Shown here: positions 17,259-26,310 of the stretch, in pieces | Numbering within the stretch: position 1 is the first letter of the stretch | How the letters are laid out: the number at the start of each line of letters is the position of its first letter | From: Streptomyces sp. WM6386 | GTDB lineage: Bacteria; Actinomycetota; Actinomycetes; Streptomycetales; Streptomycetaceae | Assembly: GCF_000972385.1 (NCBI RefSeq) | Contig: NZ_JXTE01000011.1 | Span: 83,680 to 147,679, forward strand | Length of the DNA stretch: 64,000 bases | Direction of reading: 5' to 3' | Notes under the pieces: generated by a model | What the model saw: only the letters and a program-made list of their open reading frames with translations | The model's database searches: none | Told to the model about the DNA's origin: nothing | Program-made: the position numbers and the translations under genes

Positions 17259-17981
17259 CTACGCGCCCGTCTTCTCCCAACCCCGCCGCTCCGGCCGCGG
17301 CCCCAACTGCTCGGGGTCGCGGCTGCGGTACACGACATACGGGCGGAACAGGTACTGCACCGGCGCGCTGAACATGTGCACCAGCCGGCTGTACGGCACG
17401 AACGCGATCAGCGCCATCCCGATGACCGCGTGGATCCGGTACAGCACCGGCACACCCTCCATCCGGTCGATGTCGGGCTGGAGGGTGAACAGACTGCGCG
17501 CCCAGGGGCCGATGGACTCGCGGTAGTTGTAGCCGTCGCCGGTGGCGTGGGTGAGCTTGGCGATCATGCCCATCGCGATCGCGCCGAGCAGCACCAGGTA
17601 CATGAGCTTGTCGTTGGCGGTCGTCGCCCGGAAGACGGGTGCCTTCGTGCGTCGACGGTATACGAGCAACAGGATCCCGCCGACCGCGAGCAGCCCGGCC
17701 GCCGTGCCGCCGTAGAGCGAGAGCAGGTGGTACGTGTGCTCGCCGGCCCCGAGCTTGTCCGTCCACGACATCGGGACGAACAGGCCCACGAGGTGCCCGG
17801 CCAGCACGAAGAGAATGCCGTAATGGAACGCCGGCGAGGCGATGTTCAGCAGCTTCGACTCGTAGACCTGCGAGGAGCGGGTCGTCCAGCCGAACTTGTC
17901 GTAGCGGTGGCGCCAGATCAGACCGGCGACGAGCAGGGCGAAGGCGACGTACGGCAGGACGCCCCAGAGGAGTGTGGTCAT
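17259..17981 (-). CDS. narI: Respiratory nitrate reductase gamma subunit (cytochrome b)
   Basis: A 240-residue NarI, the membrane cytochrome b that oxidises menaquinol and passes electrons to NarH. Five hydrophobic helices are visible, starting with LWGVLPYVAFALLVAGLIW. Heme-ligand histidines fit FHYGILFVLAGHLVG and, near the C-terminus, YRIHAVIGMALIAF and SRLVHMFS. I choose the ATG at 17981, which overlaps the narJ stop (ATGA); a longer frame reaches into narJ and is an artefact. It is the last gene of narGHJI and stops 6 bases from the convergent small exported peptide gene. Confidence 0.95.
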   Translation of the reverse strand: MTTLLWGVLPYVAFALLVAGLIWRHRYDKFGWTTRSSQVYESKLLNIASPAFHYGILFVLAGHLVGLFVPMSWTDKLGAGEHTYHLLSLYGGTAAGLLAVGGILLLVYRRRTKAPVFRATTANDKLMYLVLLGAIAMGMIAKLTHATGDGYNYRESIGPWARSLFTLQPDIDRMEGVPVLYRIHAVIGMALIAFVPYSRLVHMFSAPVQYLFRPYVVYRSRDPEQLGPRPERRGWEKTGA

Positions 17982-18472
17982 GAGCGCACCCCGGTGTATG
18001 CGTTCGGCAGTGTGGCGCATACGGCATCCAGGACGGACGCGTACGGTGTCCCGAAGCCGGTGAGCCGGGAGCGCAGCTGTTCCAGGCCGTCCCGGTGTTC
18101 GGTGAGCAGGTCGGTGCTGCCGGTGCGGGCCGCGAACTCGAGGACCGCGGGCAGGAAGTCGGGCAGCTCCTCGCCGGTGAACTCCAGTCCGGCGGCGCGG
18201 TAGACCTCCTTGAAGCGGACCAGCGACATACCGCGTCGGCGGGTGTCCCCGTCCTGCCACCAGCTCAGATAGAGGCTGTGCCGGTTCTTGAAGTCGAAGA
18301 CCTGGACGTAGTGCGCGGCCAGCTCCTGCGGCGGGGTGAGCGCCGCGTGGTCGACGAACTCCCGCAGTTGCGGGGCCGCTTCACGGAGCAGGGGCAGCCG
18401 GGCACGGAAGTCGTCGTCGGGGTACGTCAGACAGAGCGCGGCTGCCTGGTACAGCACGGCGTACGAGGGCAT
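17978..18472 (-). CDS. narJ: Nitrate reductase molybdenum cofactor assembly chaperone
   Basis: A 164-residue TorD/NarJ-family chaperone that helps insert the molybdenum cofactor into NarG before membrane attachment. Typical features are the all-helical composition, the motif YVQVFDFKNRHSLYLSWW and the following DTRRRGMSLVRFKEVYRAAG. It is a soluble cytoplasmic protein and not part of the final enzyme. Its start overlaps narH (TGATG) and its stop overlaps narI (ATGA), so all are coupled. Length is slightly short for NarJ but normal for actinobacteria. Confidence 0.95.
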   Translation of the reverse strand: MPSYAVLYQAAALCLTYPDDDFRARLPLLREAAPQLREFVDHAALTPPQELAAHYVQVFDFKNRHSLYLSWWQDGDTRRRGMSLVRFKEVYRAAGLEFTGEELPDFLPAVLEFAARTGSTDLLTEHRDGLEQLRSRLTGFGTPYASVLDAVCATLPNAYTGVRS

Positions 18473-20076
18473 CAGACCTCCTCGGCGTCTGCCGGGTCGT
18501 CGGACGTCTGGCGTCTGCGCAGCCCGTGGAAGTTCTCCACGGACACCACCGGCAGCAGCTTGCGGCCGGAGTCCTGGCCGAACGGCCCGTCGCCGCCCAT
18601 GCCCGGGCCGCCGTCGTATTCGAGGCTGCAGTCGTCCGGGATCGCCGACTCCTCCAGCCGGCGCGCGTCACCGACGGCCGCGGTCGGGATGACGTAGCGG
18701 TCCTCGTACTTGGCGATCGCCAGCAGCCGGTACATCTCCTCGATCTCCTCGGGCGTCATGCCGACGGCCTGCGTGACCGACGGGTCCGGGTCCTCGCCGA
18801 GGTTGATCGCGCGCATGTGGGCGCGCATCGCCGCGAGCTTCTCCAGGGACGACCGCACCGGGGCGGTGTCGCCCGCGGTGAAGACCTCCGCGAGGTACTC
18901 CAGCGGGATGCGGAGCGTGTCGATGGCGCCGAAGAGGTTCTGGGCGTCCTCGCCGTCGTGACCGGTCTCGGTCAGCGCGTCCACCACCGGCGACAGCGGC
19001 GGGATGTACCAGACCATCGGCATGGTGCGGTACTCCGGATGCAGGGGCAGCGCCACCTTGTATGTGCTGATCAGCGCCCGCACGGGGGAGCGGCGGGCCG
19101 CCTCCATCCAGTCGTACGGGATCCCGGCCTCCGCCGCCGCCCGTTGCACGGCACGGTCGTCGGGGTCGAGGAAGACGTCCAACTGGGCCTCGTACAGGCC
19201 CTTCTCATCGGGTGTGGAGGCGGCGGCGGTCACCTTGTCGGCGTCGTAGAGGATCACGCCGAGGTAGCGGAGGCGGCCCACGCACGTCTCCGAGCAGACC
19301 GTCGGCAGGCCGACCTCGACGCGCGGATAGCACATCGTGCACTTCTCGGCCTTGCCGGTGCGGTGGTTGAAGTAGACCTTCTTGTACGGGCATCCGGTCA
19401 CGCACATCCGCCAGCCCCGGCACTGGTCCTGGTCGACCAGGACGATGCCGTCCTCCGCCCGCTTGTACATCGCGCCCGAGGGACACGAGGCGACGCAGGA
19501 CGGGTTGAGGCAGTGCTCGCAGATGCGCGGCAGATAGAACATGAAGGTCTGCTCGAACTCGAACTTCACCTTGTCCGCGGCCTGTTGGCGGGTGCGTTCG
19601 ACCATGGGATCGAGGTCGCCGTAGGCGGGGGCGCCGGCGAGGTTGTCGTCCCAGTTCGAGGACCACTCGATCTTCATCGGTTTGCCGTCGATCTGCGACA
19701 CCGGCCGGGCCACCGGGTAGTCGTCGCCGAGCGGGGCGTCGGTGAGGTTCTTGTAGTCGTACGTCCAGGGCTCGTAGTAGTCCTTGATCTCCGGCAGCTT
19801 CGGGTTGGAAAAGATCCCGAGGAGCTTGTGGAAGCGGCCGCCCGCCTTGAGCTTGAGGGCGCCGCGCTTGTTCAGCTCCCAACCGCCGCGCCACTTCTCC
19901 TGATCCTCGTAGCGGCGCGGATAACCCTGGCCGGGCCGGGTCTCGACGTTGTTGAACCAGACGTACTCCATGCCCTGCCGGTTGGTCCACGCCTGCTTGC
20001 AGGTGACGGAACAGGTGTGGCAGCCGATGCACTTGTCGAGGTTCATGACCATCGCGATCTGGGCCATCACTCGCAT
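18472..20076 (-). CDS. narH: Respiratory nitrate reductase beta subunit (Fe-S)
   Basis: A 534-residue NarH, which carries electrons from NarI to NarG through four Fe-S clusters. Cys groups are visible in DKCIGCHTCSVTCKQAW, CEHCLNPSCVASCP, QCRGWRMCVTGCPYKK and EKCTMCYPR. In the third group a Trp replaces one cysteine (CRGWRMC), the feature known to give the [3Fe-4S] cluster in NarH. The start may be ATG 20076 or the later ATG in VMAQIAMV. It follows narG by one base. No signal peptide, so the complex faces the cytoplasm. Confidence 0.97.
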   Translation of the reverse strand: MRVMAQIAMVMNLDKCIGCHTCSVTCKQAWTNRQGMEYVWFNNVETRPGQGYPRRYEDQEKWRGGWELNKRGALKLKAGGRFHKLLGIFSNPKLPEIKDYYEPWTYDYKNLTDAPLGDDYPVARPVSQIDGKPMKIEWSSNWDDNLAGAPAYGDLDPMVERTRQQAADKVKFEFEQTFMFYLPRICEHCLNPSCVASCPSGAMYKRAEDGIVLVDQDQCRGWRMCVTGCPYKKVYFNHRTGKAEKCTMCYPRVEVGLPTVCSETCVGRLRYLGVILYDADKVTAAASTPDEKGLYEAQLDVFLDPDDRAVQRAAAEAGIPYDWMEAARRSPVRALISTYKVALPLHPEYRTMPMVWYIPPLSPVVDALTETGHDGEDAQNLFGAIDTLRIPLEYLAEVFTAGDTAPVRSSLEKLAAMRAHMRAINLGEDPDPSVTQAVGMTPEEIEEMYRLLAIAKYEDRYVIPTAAVGDARRLEESAIPDDCSLEYDGGPGMGGDGPFGQDSGRKLLPVVSVENFHGLRRRQTSDDPADAEEV

Positions 20077-20077
20077 G

Positions 20078-23000
20078 TCAGTACTCCACCTCCTGCGACC
20101 GACGGCGAATGACCGTCACCTCGTCGCGCTGGTTGCCTGTCGGGCCCAGGTAGTTGAACGCCCAGCTCAACTGGGCGTAGCCGCCCACGAGATGGGACGG
20201 TTTGAGGATCAGACGGGTGAGCGAGTTGTGGATGCCGCCGCGCTTTCCGGTGCTCTCCGTCTTGGGGACGTTCACGGTGCGTTCCTGCGCGTGGTGCATG
20301 TAGACCGTGCCGGCCGGCATCCGGTGCGAGACGATCGCGCGGGCGACGACGACGCCGTTGCGGTTGACCGCCTCGATCCAGTCGTCGTCCCGCACGCCGA
20401 TGGCGTCCGCGTCCTGCGGGGACATCCAGATGGACTGGCCGCCGCGGGAGAGGGCGAGCATGAACAGGTTGTCCTGGTACTCGGAGTGGATGGACCACTT
20501 GTTGTGCGGGGTGAGGTAACGGACCGTCACCTCCCGTTGGCCGTCCGGGCCGAGCTCGGGTTCGTTGAACAGCTTGTTCATGTCGAGCGGCGGACGGTAG
20601 ATCGGCAGTGCCTCGCCGAGCTCGTGGATCCAGTCGTGGTCGAGGAAGAAGTGCTGGCGCCCGGTGAGGGTGTGCCACGGCTTGAGATGCTCGGTGTTCA
20701 GCGTGAAAGCCGTATACCGTCGACCGCCGGCCTCGCTGCCGGACCACTCCGGCGAGGTGATCACCGGGACGGGCGCCGCCTGGGTGTCGGCGTACGTGAT
20801 CCGCTTGCCCTCGTGCTCGGCGGCCAGGTGTGCCATCTCCTGGCCGGTGCGCTCCTGAAGGGTGTGGAAGCCCTGAGTGGCGAGACGGCCGTTGGTGGTG
20901 CCGGACAGGGACAGGATCGTGTTGGCGGCCTTCACGGCCGTGTCCAGGGACGGGCGGCCCGCCGCGGGGCCCTCGCGGACCACCCCGTTGAGCTCCCGGA
21001 GGTGGTCGACCTCCTCGTCCGGTCTGAGGGCGATGCCTTTGCAGGGCAGGCCCAGTTCCTCGACCAGCGGGCCCAGCGCCCGGAACTTCGCGCCGATCGC
21101 CGTGTAGTCGCGCTCGACGACCGTGAGGTTCGGCAGCGTCTTCCCGGGCACCGGATCGCACTCGCCGCGCTTCCAGTCCAGGACGACGCCGCCGGGCTGG
21201 GCCGTCTCGCCCGGGGTGTCGTGCTGCATCGGGGTCGCCACCAGGTCCTTGCGGACGCCCAGGTGCACAACCGCCATCTCGCTCAGCCGGTCGGCCAGCG
21301 CCTTGAAGGTGTCGAAGTCGGTGCGGGCCTGCCAGGGCGGGTCCACGGCCGGGGTGAAGGAGTGCACGTAGGGGTGCATGTCCGTGCTGGACAGGTCGTG
21401 CTTCTCGTACCAGGTCGCGGCCGGCAGGACGACGTCCGAGAGCAGCGTGGAGGAGGTCTGCCGGAAGTCCAGCGACAGCAGCAGGTCGAGCTTGCCCTCG
21501 GGGGCCTCGTCGCGCCAGGTCACGTCCCGGGGTCGCTCGTCGGGCTCGGCCTCCTGGGCGTTCAACGACGAGTGCGTGCCCAGCAGATGCCTGGTGAAGT
21601 ACTCGGCGCCCTTCGCCGACGAGCCGAGCAGGTTGGCCCGCCACAGCGTCAGCACGCGTGGCCAGTTCTCGGGGGCGTCCGGGTCCTCGCACGCGAAGCT
21701 CAGTGTTCCCGCCCGGAGTTCGGCCACCGCCTTCGCCACCGGATCGCCGAAGGCCTCGCCCAGCTCCAGCGGGTTGCGGTCGAAGGTCGGATACGACGGC
21801 ATCCATCCCGAACGCGCCGACAGGGCCAGGCAGTCGGCGCCCGTCATGCCCTTGAAGCGGCCCTCACCGAGCGGCGAGGCGAGCACGTCGGCGCTGAAGT
21901 GGTCGTAGCGCCACTGGTCGGTGTTGAGGAACCAGTAGGCCGTGCCGATCATCTGCCGCGGCGGCCGTGACCAGTCGGAGGCGGCGGCCAGCGTCGCCCA
22001 GCCGGTGACCGGGCGGCACTTCTCCTGGCCTACGTAGTGCGCCCAGCCGCCGCCGTTGCGGCCCTGGCAGCCGGTCAGCTGGAGCAGGGCGAGGAAGGAA
22101 CGGTAGATGGTCTCGGAGTGGAACCAGTGGTTGGTGCCGGCGCCCATCAGGATCATGCAGCGGCCCTTGGAGCGCTCGGCGGTCCGCGCGAACTCGCGGG
22201 CGATCTTGACGCACTTGGCGGCCGGGACGGAGGTGTGCACCTCCTGCCAGGCGGGGGTGCCGGGTGCCTCGGTGTCCTCGTAGGAGGCGGGCCAGCTGCC
22301 GGGGAGATCGGGGCGCCGCACACCGTATTGCGCCAGCAGTAGATCGTGGACAGTCGTCACCAGGGGGCCGTCAGGGCCGCCCAGCCGGGTCGCCGGGACA
22401 CCGCGCCGTACGACGTCGCCGCGGCCCTGGCCGTGCTCGCCGCCCTCGGTGTCGAAGCGGGGGAGCAGCACCTCGACGCCCCTGGAGATCTTCTGCCCGT
22501 ACAGGGTCAACGTCGGTTCGATCGGGCCGAGTTCGAGGTTCCAGCGGCCCTTGCCGGACTCGGTCCAGCGGAAGCCGAGGGAGCCGTTGGGGACGACCGC
22601 GCGACCGCTCGCCGCGTCCAGCACGACCGTTTTCCACTCCGCGCCCTCGCCCTCCTGGCCGAGGTCGGTGGCGCGCAGGAACTTGGACGGGACATAGCCG
22701 CCGTCCTTCTCGCTGAGGGTCACCAGGAAGGGAAGGTCGGTGAACTTCCGTACGTAGTCCGCGAAGAACGGTGTCTCGCGGTCGACGAAGAACTCCTTGA
22801 GGATCACGTGCCCCATGGCGAGGGCCAGCGCGCCGTCCGTGCCGGGGTGCGGGTGCAGCCACTCGTCGGCGAACTTGGCGTTGTCGGCGTAGTCGGGCGC
22901 GACCACGACGACCTTCTGGCCCCGGTAACGGGCCTCCGCCATCCAGTGCGCGTCAGGGGTGCGGGTCACCGGGACGTTCGAGCCCCACATCATCAGATAC

Positions 23001-23773
23001 GCGGCGTCCCACCAGTCGCCCGACTCCGGGACGTCGGTCTGGTCGCCGAAGACCTGCGGGGAGGCCACGGGCAGGTCGGCGTACCAGTCGTAGAACGACA
23101 GCATCGGGGCGCCGATCAGGGAGTGGAACCGGGCGCCCGCCGCGTGCGACACCATCGACATCGCCGGGATGGGGGAGAAGCCGGCGATGCGGTCGGGGCC
23201 GTAGGTCCTGATCGTGTGGACCTGTGCGGCCGCGACGATCTCCACCGCCTCGTCCCAGGTGGCGCGCACCAGGCCGCCCTTGCCGCGGGCCTGCTGGTAG
23301 CGGCGGCGGCGCTCGGGGTCGTTCTGGATGTCCGCCCAGGCCAGCACCGGGTCGCCGAGCCGGCCGAGGGCCTCGCGGTACAGCTCCAGGAGCACACCGC
23401 GGATGTACGGGTAGCGGACCCGGGTGGGGGAGTAGGTGTACCAGGAGAAGGCGGCGCCCCGGGGGCAGCCGCGCGGCTCGTACTCGGGGCGGTCGGGGCC
23501 GACGCTCGGGTAGTCGGTCTGCTGGGTCTCCCACGTGATGATGCCGTCCTTGACGTACACCTTCCAGCGGCACGAACCCGTGCAGTTGACGCCGTGCGTG
23601 GAGTTCACGACCTTGTCGTGGCTCCACCGGTCCCGGTAGAAGGCGTCCGCCTCGCGTCCACCCGTCAGCCCGATGCTGTGCAGGTCGGACGCGGGCGTGC
23701 CGGGCCGGAAGAACCTCCCGGCCCGCAGCAGCGCCGCACCCGGCTCCGAGGGCGGTGTCCGGTTGTCGGTCAC
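20078..23773 (-). CDS. narG: Respiratory nitrate reductase alpha subunit (molybdenum)
   Basis: A 1231-residue NarG, the catalytic subunit that reduces nitrate to nitrite with a Mo-bis-MGD cofactor and an FS0 [4Fe-4S] cluster. The N-terminal cluster motif has His60, Cys64 and Cys68 (HGVNCTGSCRW) and Cys103 in EPRGCPRGA; the His ligand is typical of NarG. The Mo-Asp region is FYDWYADLP. The GTG start at 23773 is preceded by AAGGGAG. It heads narGHJI; no narK, narX/L or fnr-like gene is adjacent, so regulation must be from elsewhere. In Streptomyces such enzymes usually support survival under hypoxia rather than growth. Confidence 0.97.
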   Translation of the reverse strand: MTDNRTPPSEPGAALLRAGRFFRPGTPASDLHSIGLTGGREADAFYRDRWSHDKVVNSTHGVNCTGSCRWKVYVKDGIITWETQQTDYPSVGPDRPEYEPRGCPRGAAFSWYTYSPTRVRYPYIRGVLLELYREALGRLGDPVLAWADIQNDPERRRRYQQARGKGGLVRATWDEAVEIVAAAQVHTIRTYGPDRIAGFSPIPAMSMVSHAAGARFHSLIGAPMLSFYDWYADLPVASPQVFGDQTDVPESGDWWDAAYLMMWGSNVPVTRTPDAHWMAEARYRGQKVVVVAPDYADNAKFADEWLHPHPGTDGALALAMGHVILKEFFVDRETPFFADYVRKFTDLPFLVTLSEKDGGYVPSKFLRATDLGQEGEGAEWKTVVLDAASGRAVVPNGSLGFRWTESGKGRWNLELGPIEPTLTLYGQKISRGVEVLLPRFDTEGGEHGQGRGDVVRRGVPATRLGGPDGPLVTTVHDLLLAQYGVRRPDLPGSWPASYEDTEAPGTPAWQEVHTSVPAAKCVKIAREFARTAERSKGRCMILMGAGTNHWFHSETIYRSFLALLQLTGCQGRNGGGWAHYVGQEKCRPVTGWATLAAASDWSRPPRQMIGTAYWFLNTDQWRYDHFSADVLASPLGEGRFKGMTGADCLALSARSGWMPSYPTFDRNPLELGEAFGDPVAKAVAELRAGTLSFACEDPDAPENWPRVLTLWRANLLGSSAKGAEYFTRHLLGTHSSLNAQEAEPDERPRDVTWRDEAPEGKLDLLLSLDFRQTSSTLLSDVVLPAATWYEKHDLSSTDMHPYVHSFTPAVDPPWQARTDFDTFKALADRLSEMAVVHLGVRKDLVATPMQHDTPGETAQPGGVVLDWKRGECDPVPGKTLPNLTVVERDYTAIGAKFRALGPLVEELGLPCKGIALRPDEEVDHLRELNGVVREGPAAGRPSLDTAVKAANTILSLSGTTNGRLATQGFHTLQERTGQEMAHLAAEHEGKRITYADTQAAPVPVITSPEWSGSEAGGRRYTAFTLNTEHLKPWHTLTGRQHFFLDHDWIHELGEALPIYRPPLDMNKLFNEPELGPDGQREVTVRYLTPHNKWSIHSEYQDNLFMLALSRGGQSIWMSPQDADAIGVRDDDWIEAVNRNGVVVARAIVSHRMPAGTVYMHHAQERTVNVPKTESTGKRGGIHNSLTRLILKPSHLVGGYAQLSWAFNYLGPTGNQRDEVTVIRRRSQEVEY

Positions 23774-23857
23774 ATGCGCTCCCTTGCTTGCCCGTGCTTC
23801 TCGAAGCTAGGGCTGGGCAGGGGAGCGCACCCGTCGGCGGCGCCCGTTCGGGTCAGG

Positions 23858-24679
23858 TCACGCCTTGCGGGCGACCCCCGCGTAGACCGGCACGATGCCC
23901 TCCGCCTGGGCGGCCACGTCCTCGGGGCCCGGCCGCCAGCCGGAGACCGGGATCACGCCGGGGCCGAGCAGCTCCAGACCGTCGAAGAAGCGCGCGAACT
24001 CGGCCAGGGAACGCGGGTGGAACGGTGTACCGCCGGCCCGGAAGTGCTCCGTGACCTTGGCGATCGCCTCCGGGCTGAGGTCGGGGGTGACCTGGGACAG
24101 GATCACGAGGCTGCCGGGCGCGAGCTCGGCGACGTACCGCGCGAGCAGGCCGTACGCGTCGTCGCCGTCGGGCTCGCCGTCCAGGTAGTGGGTGAGCGCC
24201 ACCAGGGACAGCGCGACGGGCCGCGCGAAGTCCAGGGTCTCCGCGGCCAGCCGCAGGATCGTGTCGGGGTCCCGGACGTCGGCGTGCACATAGTTCGTGG
24301 CGCCCTCGGGGGCGCTGTGCAGCAGCGCCTGGGCGTGCCTGAGGACGATCGGGTCGTTGTCGGCGTACACCACCCTCGACTCCGGGGCGACCTCCTGGGC
24401 CACCTGGTGGAGGTTCGGCTCGGTGGGGATGCCGGTGCCGATGTCCAGGAACTGGCGGATCCCGCTCTCGGCGGCCGTCCGCACCGCCCGGTGCATGAAC
24501 CGGCGGTTGGCGCGCGCCCCGCGCACCGCGGTGCCGTCCGTGGCGAGGATCCTGCGGGCCAGCGCCTCGTCCACCGGGTAGTTGTCCTTGCCGCCCAGCC
24601 ACCAGTCGTACACCCGCGCCGGATGCGGCCGGCTGGTGTCGACGGTGCTGGGCGCGGCTTCGGATCCGGATCCGGTCAT
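23858..24679 (-). CDS. SAM-dependent methyltransferase, DUF574 type
   Basis: A 273-residue protein of the DUF574/SAM-methyltransferase family that is expanded in Streptomyces. Family features are HPARVYDWWLGGKDNYPVDE, the SAM-binding FLDIGTGIPTEPNLHQVA, VVYADNDPIVL and ATNYVHADVRDP. The substrate is unknown for the whole family. It is 102 bases downstream of an XRE/DUF5753 regulator on the same strand, a common pairing in Streptomyces. It precedes narG by 84 bases but is functionally unrelated as far as can be seen. Confidence 0.88.
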   Translation of the reverse strand: MTGSGSEAAPSTVDTSRPHPARVYDWWLGGKDNYPVDEALARRILATDGTAVRGARANRRFMHRAVRTAAESGIRQFLDIGTGIPTEPNLHQVAQEVAPESRVVYADNDPIVLRHAQALLHSAPEGATNYVHADVRDPDTILRLAAETLDFARPVALSLVALTHYLDGEPDGDDAYGLLARYVAELAPGSLVILSQVTPDLSPEAIAKVTEHFRAGGTPFHPRSLAEFARFFDGLELLGPGVIPVSGWRPGPEDVAAQAEGIVPVYAGVARKA

Positions 24680-24781
24680 GCGGTGTCTTCTCCTCGGTAC
24701 GCGGTGCCTGACGGGGGTCTGCTCGGGAGTCGTCGGGGGGTGGCCGGAAGGTTGCCGTGCGCGGCCCGGGAGGCGCGTGGC

Positions 24782-25645
24782 TCAATAGGTCGCGCGGCGT
24801 TCCCGCAGGAGCTTCTTGGTGCGCTCGGCCGACGCGGCGCGCGCCGTCATGTGGTCCAGGACCTCCAGATGCGCGGAGACCTCCGCGCGGGAGTCCAGGT
24901 ACAGGGCGCCGGTCAGATACTCGGTGAACGCCATGTCGGGCAGTTCCGGCTCGGCGAAACGGAACAGCGAGAAGGGCGCGTACGTCCCCGGGTGCGGGCC
25001 CGCGGCGAACTCCGCGATCTGCAGGGTGACCCGGTCGCGCTCGGCCAACTCCAGGAGTCTGTCGAGCTGTTCCCGCATGATCTCGCCGCCCTGTCCGACC
25101 GGCCGGCACAGCACCGTCTCGTCCATGATCACCCACAGGTGGGGCGGATCGGGCTTCTCCAGAAGCTGCTGCCGGGTCATCCGCAGGGACACGTGCCGCT
25201 CGATGGTGTCGGAGCCCTGCTGCGCTATCGTGCCCGCCTCCATGACGGCGCGGGCGTACGCCTCGGTCTGCAACAGGCCGGGCACGAAGTGCGGTTCGTA
25301 GGAGCGGATGATGCGGGCGGCACCCTCCAGGCTCACGTACAGGCTGAACCAGTCCGGCAGCACATCGTGGAACCGCTGCCACCAGCCCGGCTGGTTCGCC
25401 TCCTCGGCCAGCGCGACGAAGGCGTCCGTCTCCTCCTCCGCGACACCGTACGTGGACAGCAGCAGCTGCACATAGGGGATCTTCAGCGCGACCTCGGCCA
25501 TCTCCATGCGCCGTACGGTCGCGGGGGCCACGCGGAGAACCTTCGCGGCCTCCTCGCGCTTGAGCCCGGCCGCCTCCCGCAACTCCTGGAGCCGTCTGCC
25601 GAGCACCACCTGACCCACGGTGGGCGCAGGCCGCCGCTCACTCAC
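24782..25645 (-). CDS. XRE-family regulator with DUF5753 domain
   Basis: A 287-residue regulator. An N-terminal helix-turn-helix (VLGRRLQELREAAGLKREEA then VLRVAPATVRRMEMAEV) is followed by the DUF5753 domain (about 95-280), with typical FHDVLPDWFSLYVSLEGA and YEPHFVPGLLQTEAYARAV. Such proteins are abundant in Streptomyces and regulate nearby small genes, some linked to morphology. The GTG start at 25645 has GGAGG 6-8 bases upstream. It probably regulates itself and the adjacent methyltransferase. Confidence 0.92.
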   Translation of the reverse strand: MSERRPAPTVGQVVLGRRLQELREAAGLKREEAAKVLRVAPATVRRMEMAEVALKIPYVQLLLSTYGVAEEETDAFVALAEEANQPGWWQRFHDVLPDWFSLYVSLEGAARIIRSYEPHFVPGLLQTEAYARAVMEAGTIAQQGSDTIERHVSLRMTRQQLLEKPDPPHLWVIMDETVLCRPVGQGGEIMREQLDRLLELAERDRVTLQIAEFAAGPHPGTYAPFSLFRFAEPELPDMAFTEYLTGALYLDSRAEVSAHLEVLDHMTARAASAERTKKLLRERRATY

Positions 25646-25742
25646 GCCACGCCTCCCCTACGCGCCGAAGTATGCAGGGCAGTGTGCCATGTTCCGCTGT
25701 CGGTCTCACGGGGTCGGGGGTGAGGCGCTCGCCACGTGTGGC

Positions 25743-25759
25743 ATTACTCCGGGGGTAAT
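25743..25759. promoter_or_regulatory. Near-palindrome in the divergent gap 25646-25884
   Basis: ATTACTCC-G-GGGGTAAT, a 17-base near-palindrome with one mismatch, sits midway between the divergent XRE regulator and the four-helix membrane protein. It may be an operator for the XRE regulator. The rest of the 239-base gap shows no gene. Confidence 0.3.
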
Positions 25760-25884
25760 CGACGGTGCCGGCCGGCGGCGGGATCGTGGTGACAACGGGT
25801 TCCGGGCCGGCGCACTCCGGTCCGGAACCCGGGTCCCGCCTTCTCCCAGAGCCTCAAATCGACCCCGTCGGAGGGTGATTCGCC

Positions 25885-26310
25885 ATGTCCGCCACCCAGC
25901 TGTCCGCTCTTGCCCGCACCGGTGACCCGCACGTCGCCCTGCGCCGCTTCCTCGCCCTCGACGCGGTCGTGACCGGCGCGAACGCACTCGCCTACCTGGC
26001 CCTCTCCGGGCCGTTGGGCCGCCTGACGGGGGTCGGCTCCACGCTGCTGCTCGAACTCGGGGCGTTCCTGGTGGTGTACGCCGCGGCCGTCGGCCTGCTG
26101 GCCTCCCGGGCACGGCCCGCCACGCTGCCGGTCCGGGCCGTCGTCGAGATCAACCTTGCCTGGGCCGCGGTGAGTTGCCTCGCCCTGGTCCTGTGGCTCA
26201 CCCCTTCGACGGCGGGCGCCGTGTGGACCGTCGTGCAGGCCTCGACCGTGGCCGGGTTCGCCGTCCTCCAGCACGTGGCCCTGAAGGCCCGTCAGGACAT
26301 CAGTGACTGA
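25885..26310 (+). CDS. Small integral membrane protein with four helices
   Basis: A 141-residue protein with four hydrophobic helices (about residues 25-45, 52-75, 85-108 and 112-132), for example LLLELGAFLVVYAAAVGLLA and AVWTVVQASTVAGFAVL. The N-terminus is cytosolic-like. GGAGGG lies about 7 bases before its ATG. The last 19 bases overlap the convergent regulator gene. It resembles unannotated actinobacterial membrane proteins; no function can be given. Confidence 0.72.
   Translation: MSATQLSALARTGDPHVALRRFLALDAVVTGANALAYLALSGPLGRLTGVGSTLLLELGAFLVVYAAAVGLLASRARPATLPVRAVVEINLAWAAVSCLALVLWLTPSTAGAVWTVVQASTVAGFAVLQHVALKARQDISD

Noticed and set aside
14470..18027. A very long open frame (over 1100 codons) on the minus strand across dnaK
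   Set aside because: It is the antisense shadow of dnaK and narI caused by high GC; its composition is low complexity and the real genes have all family motifs.
22346..25723. A long open frame of over 1100 codons on the plus strand across narG and the regulators
   Set aside because: It is antisense to narG, the DUF574 gene and the XRE gene and has no recognisable domain.
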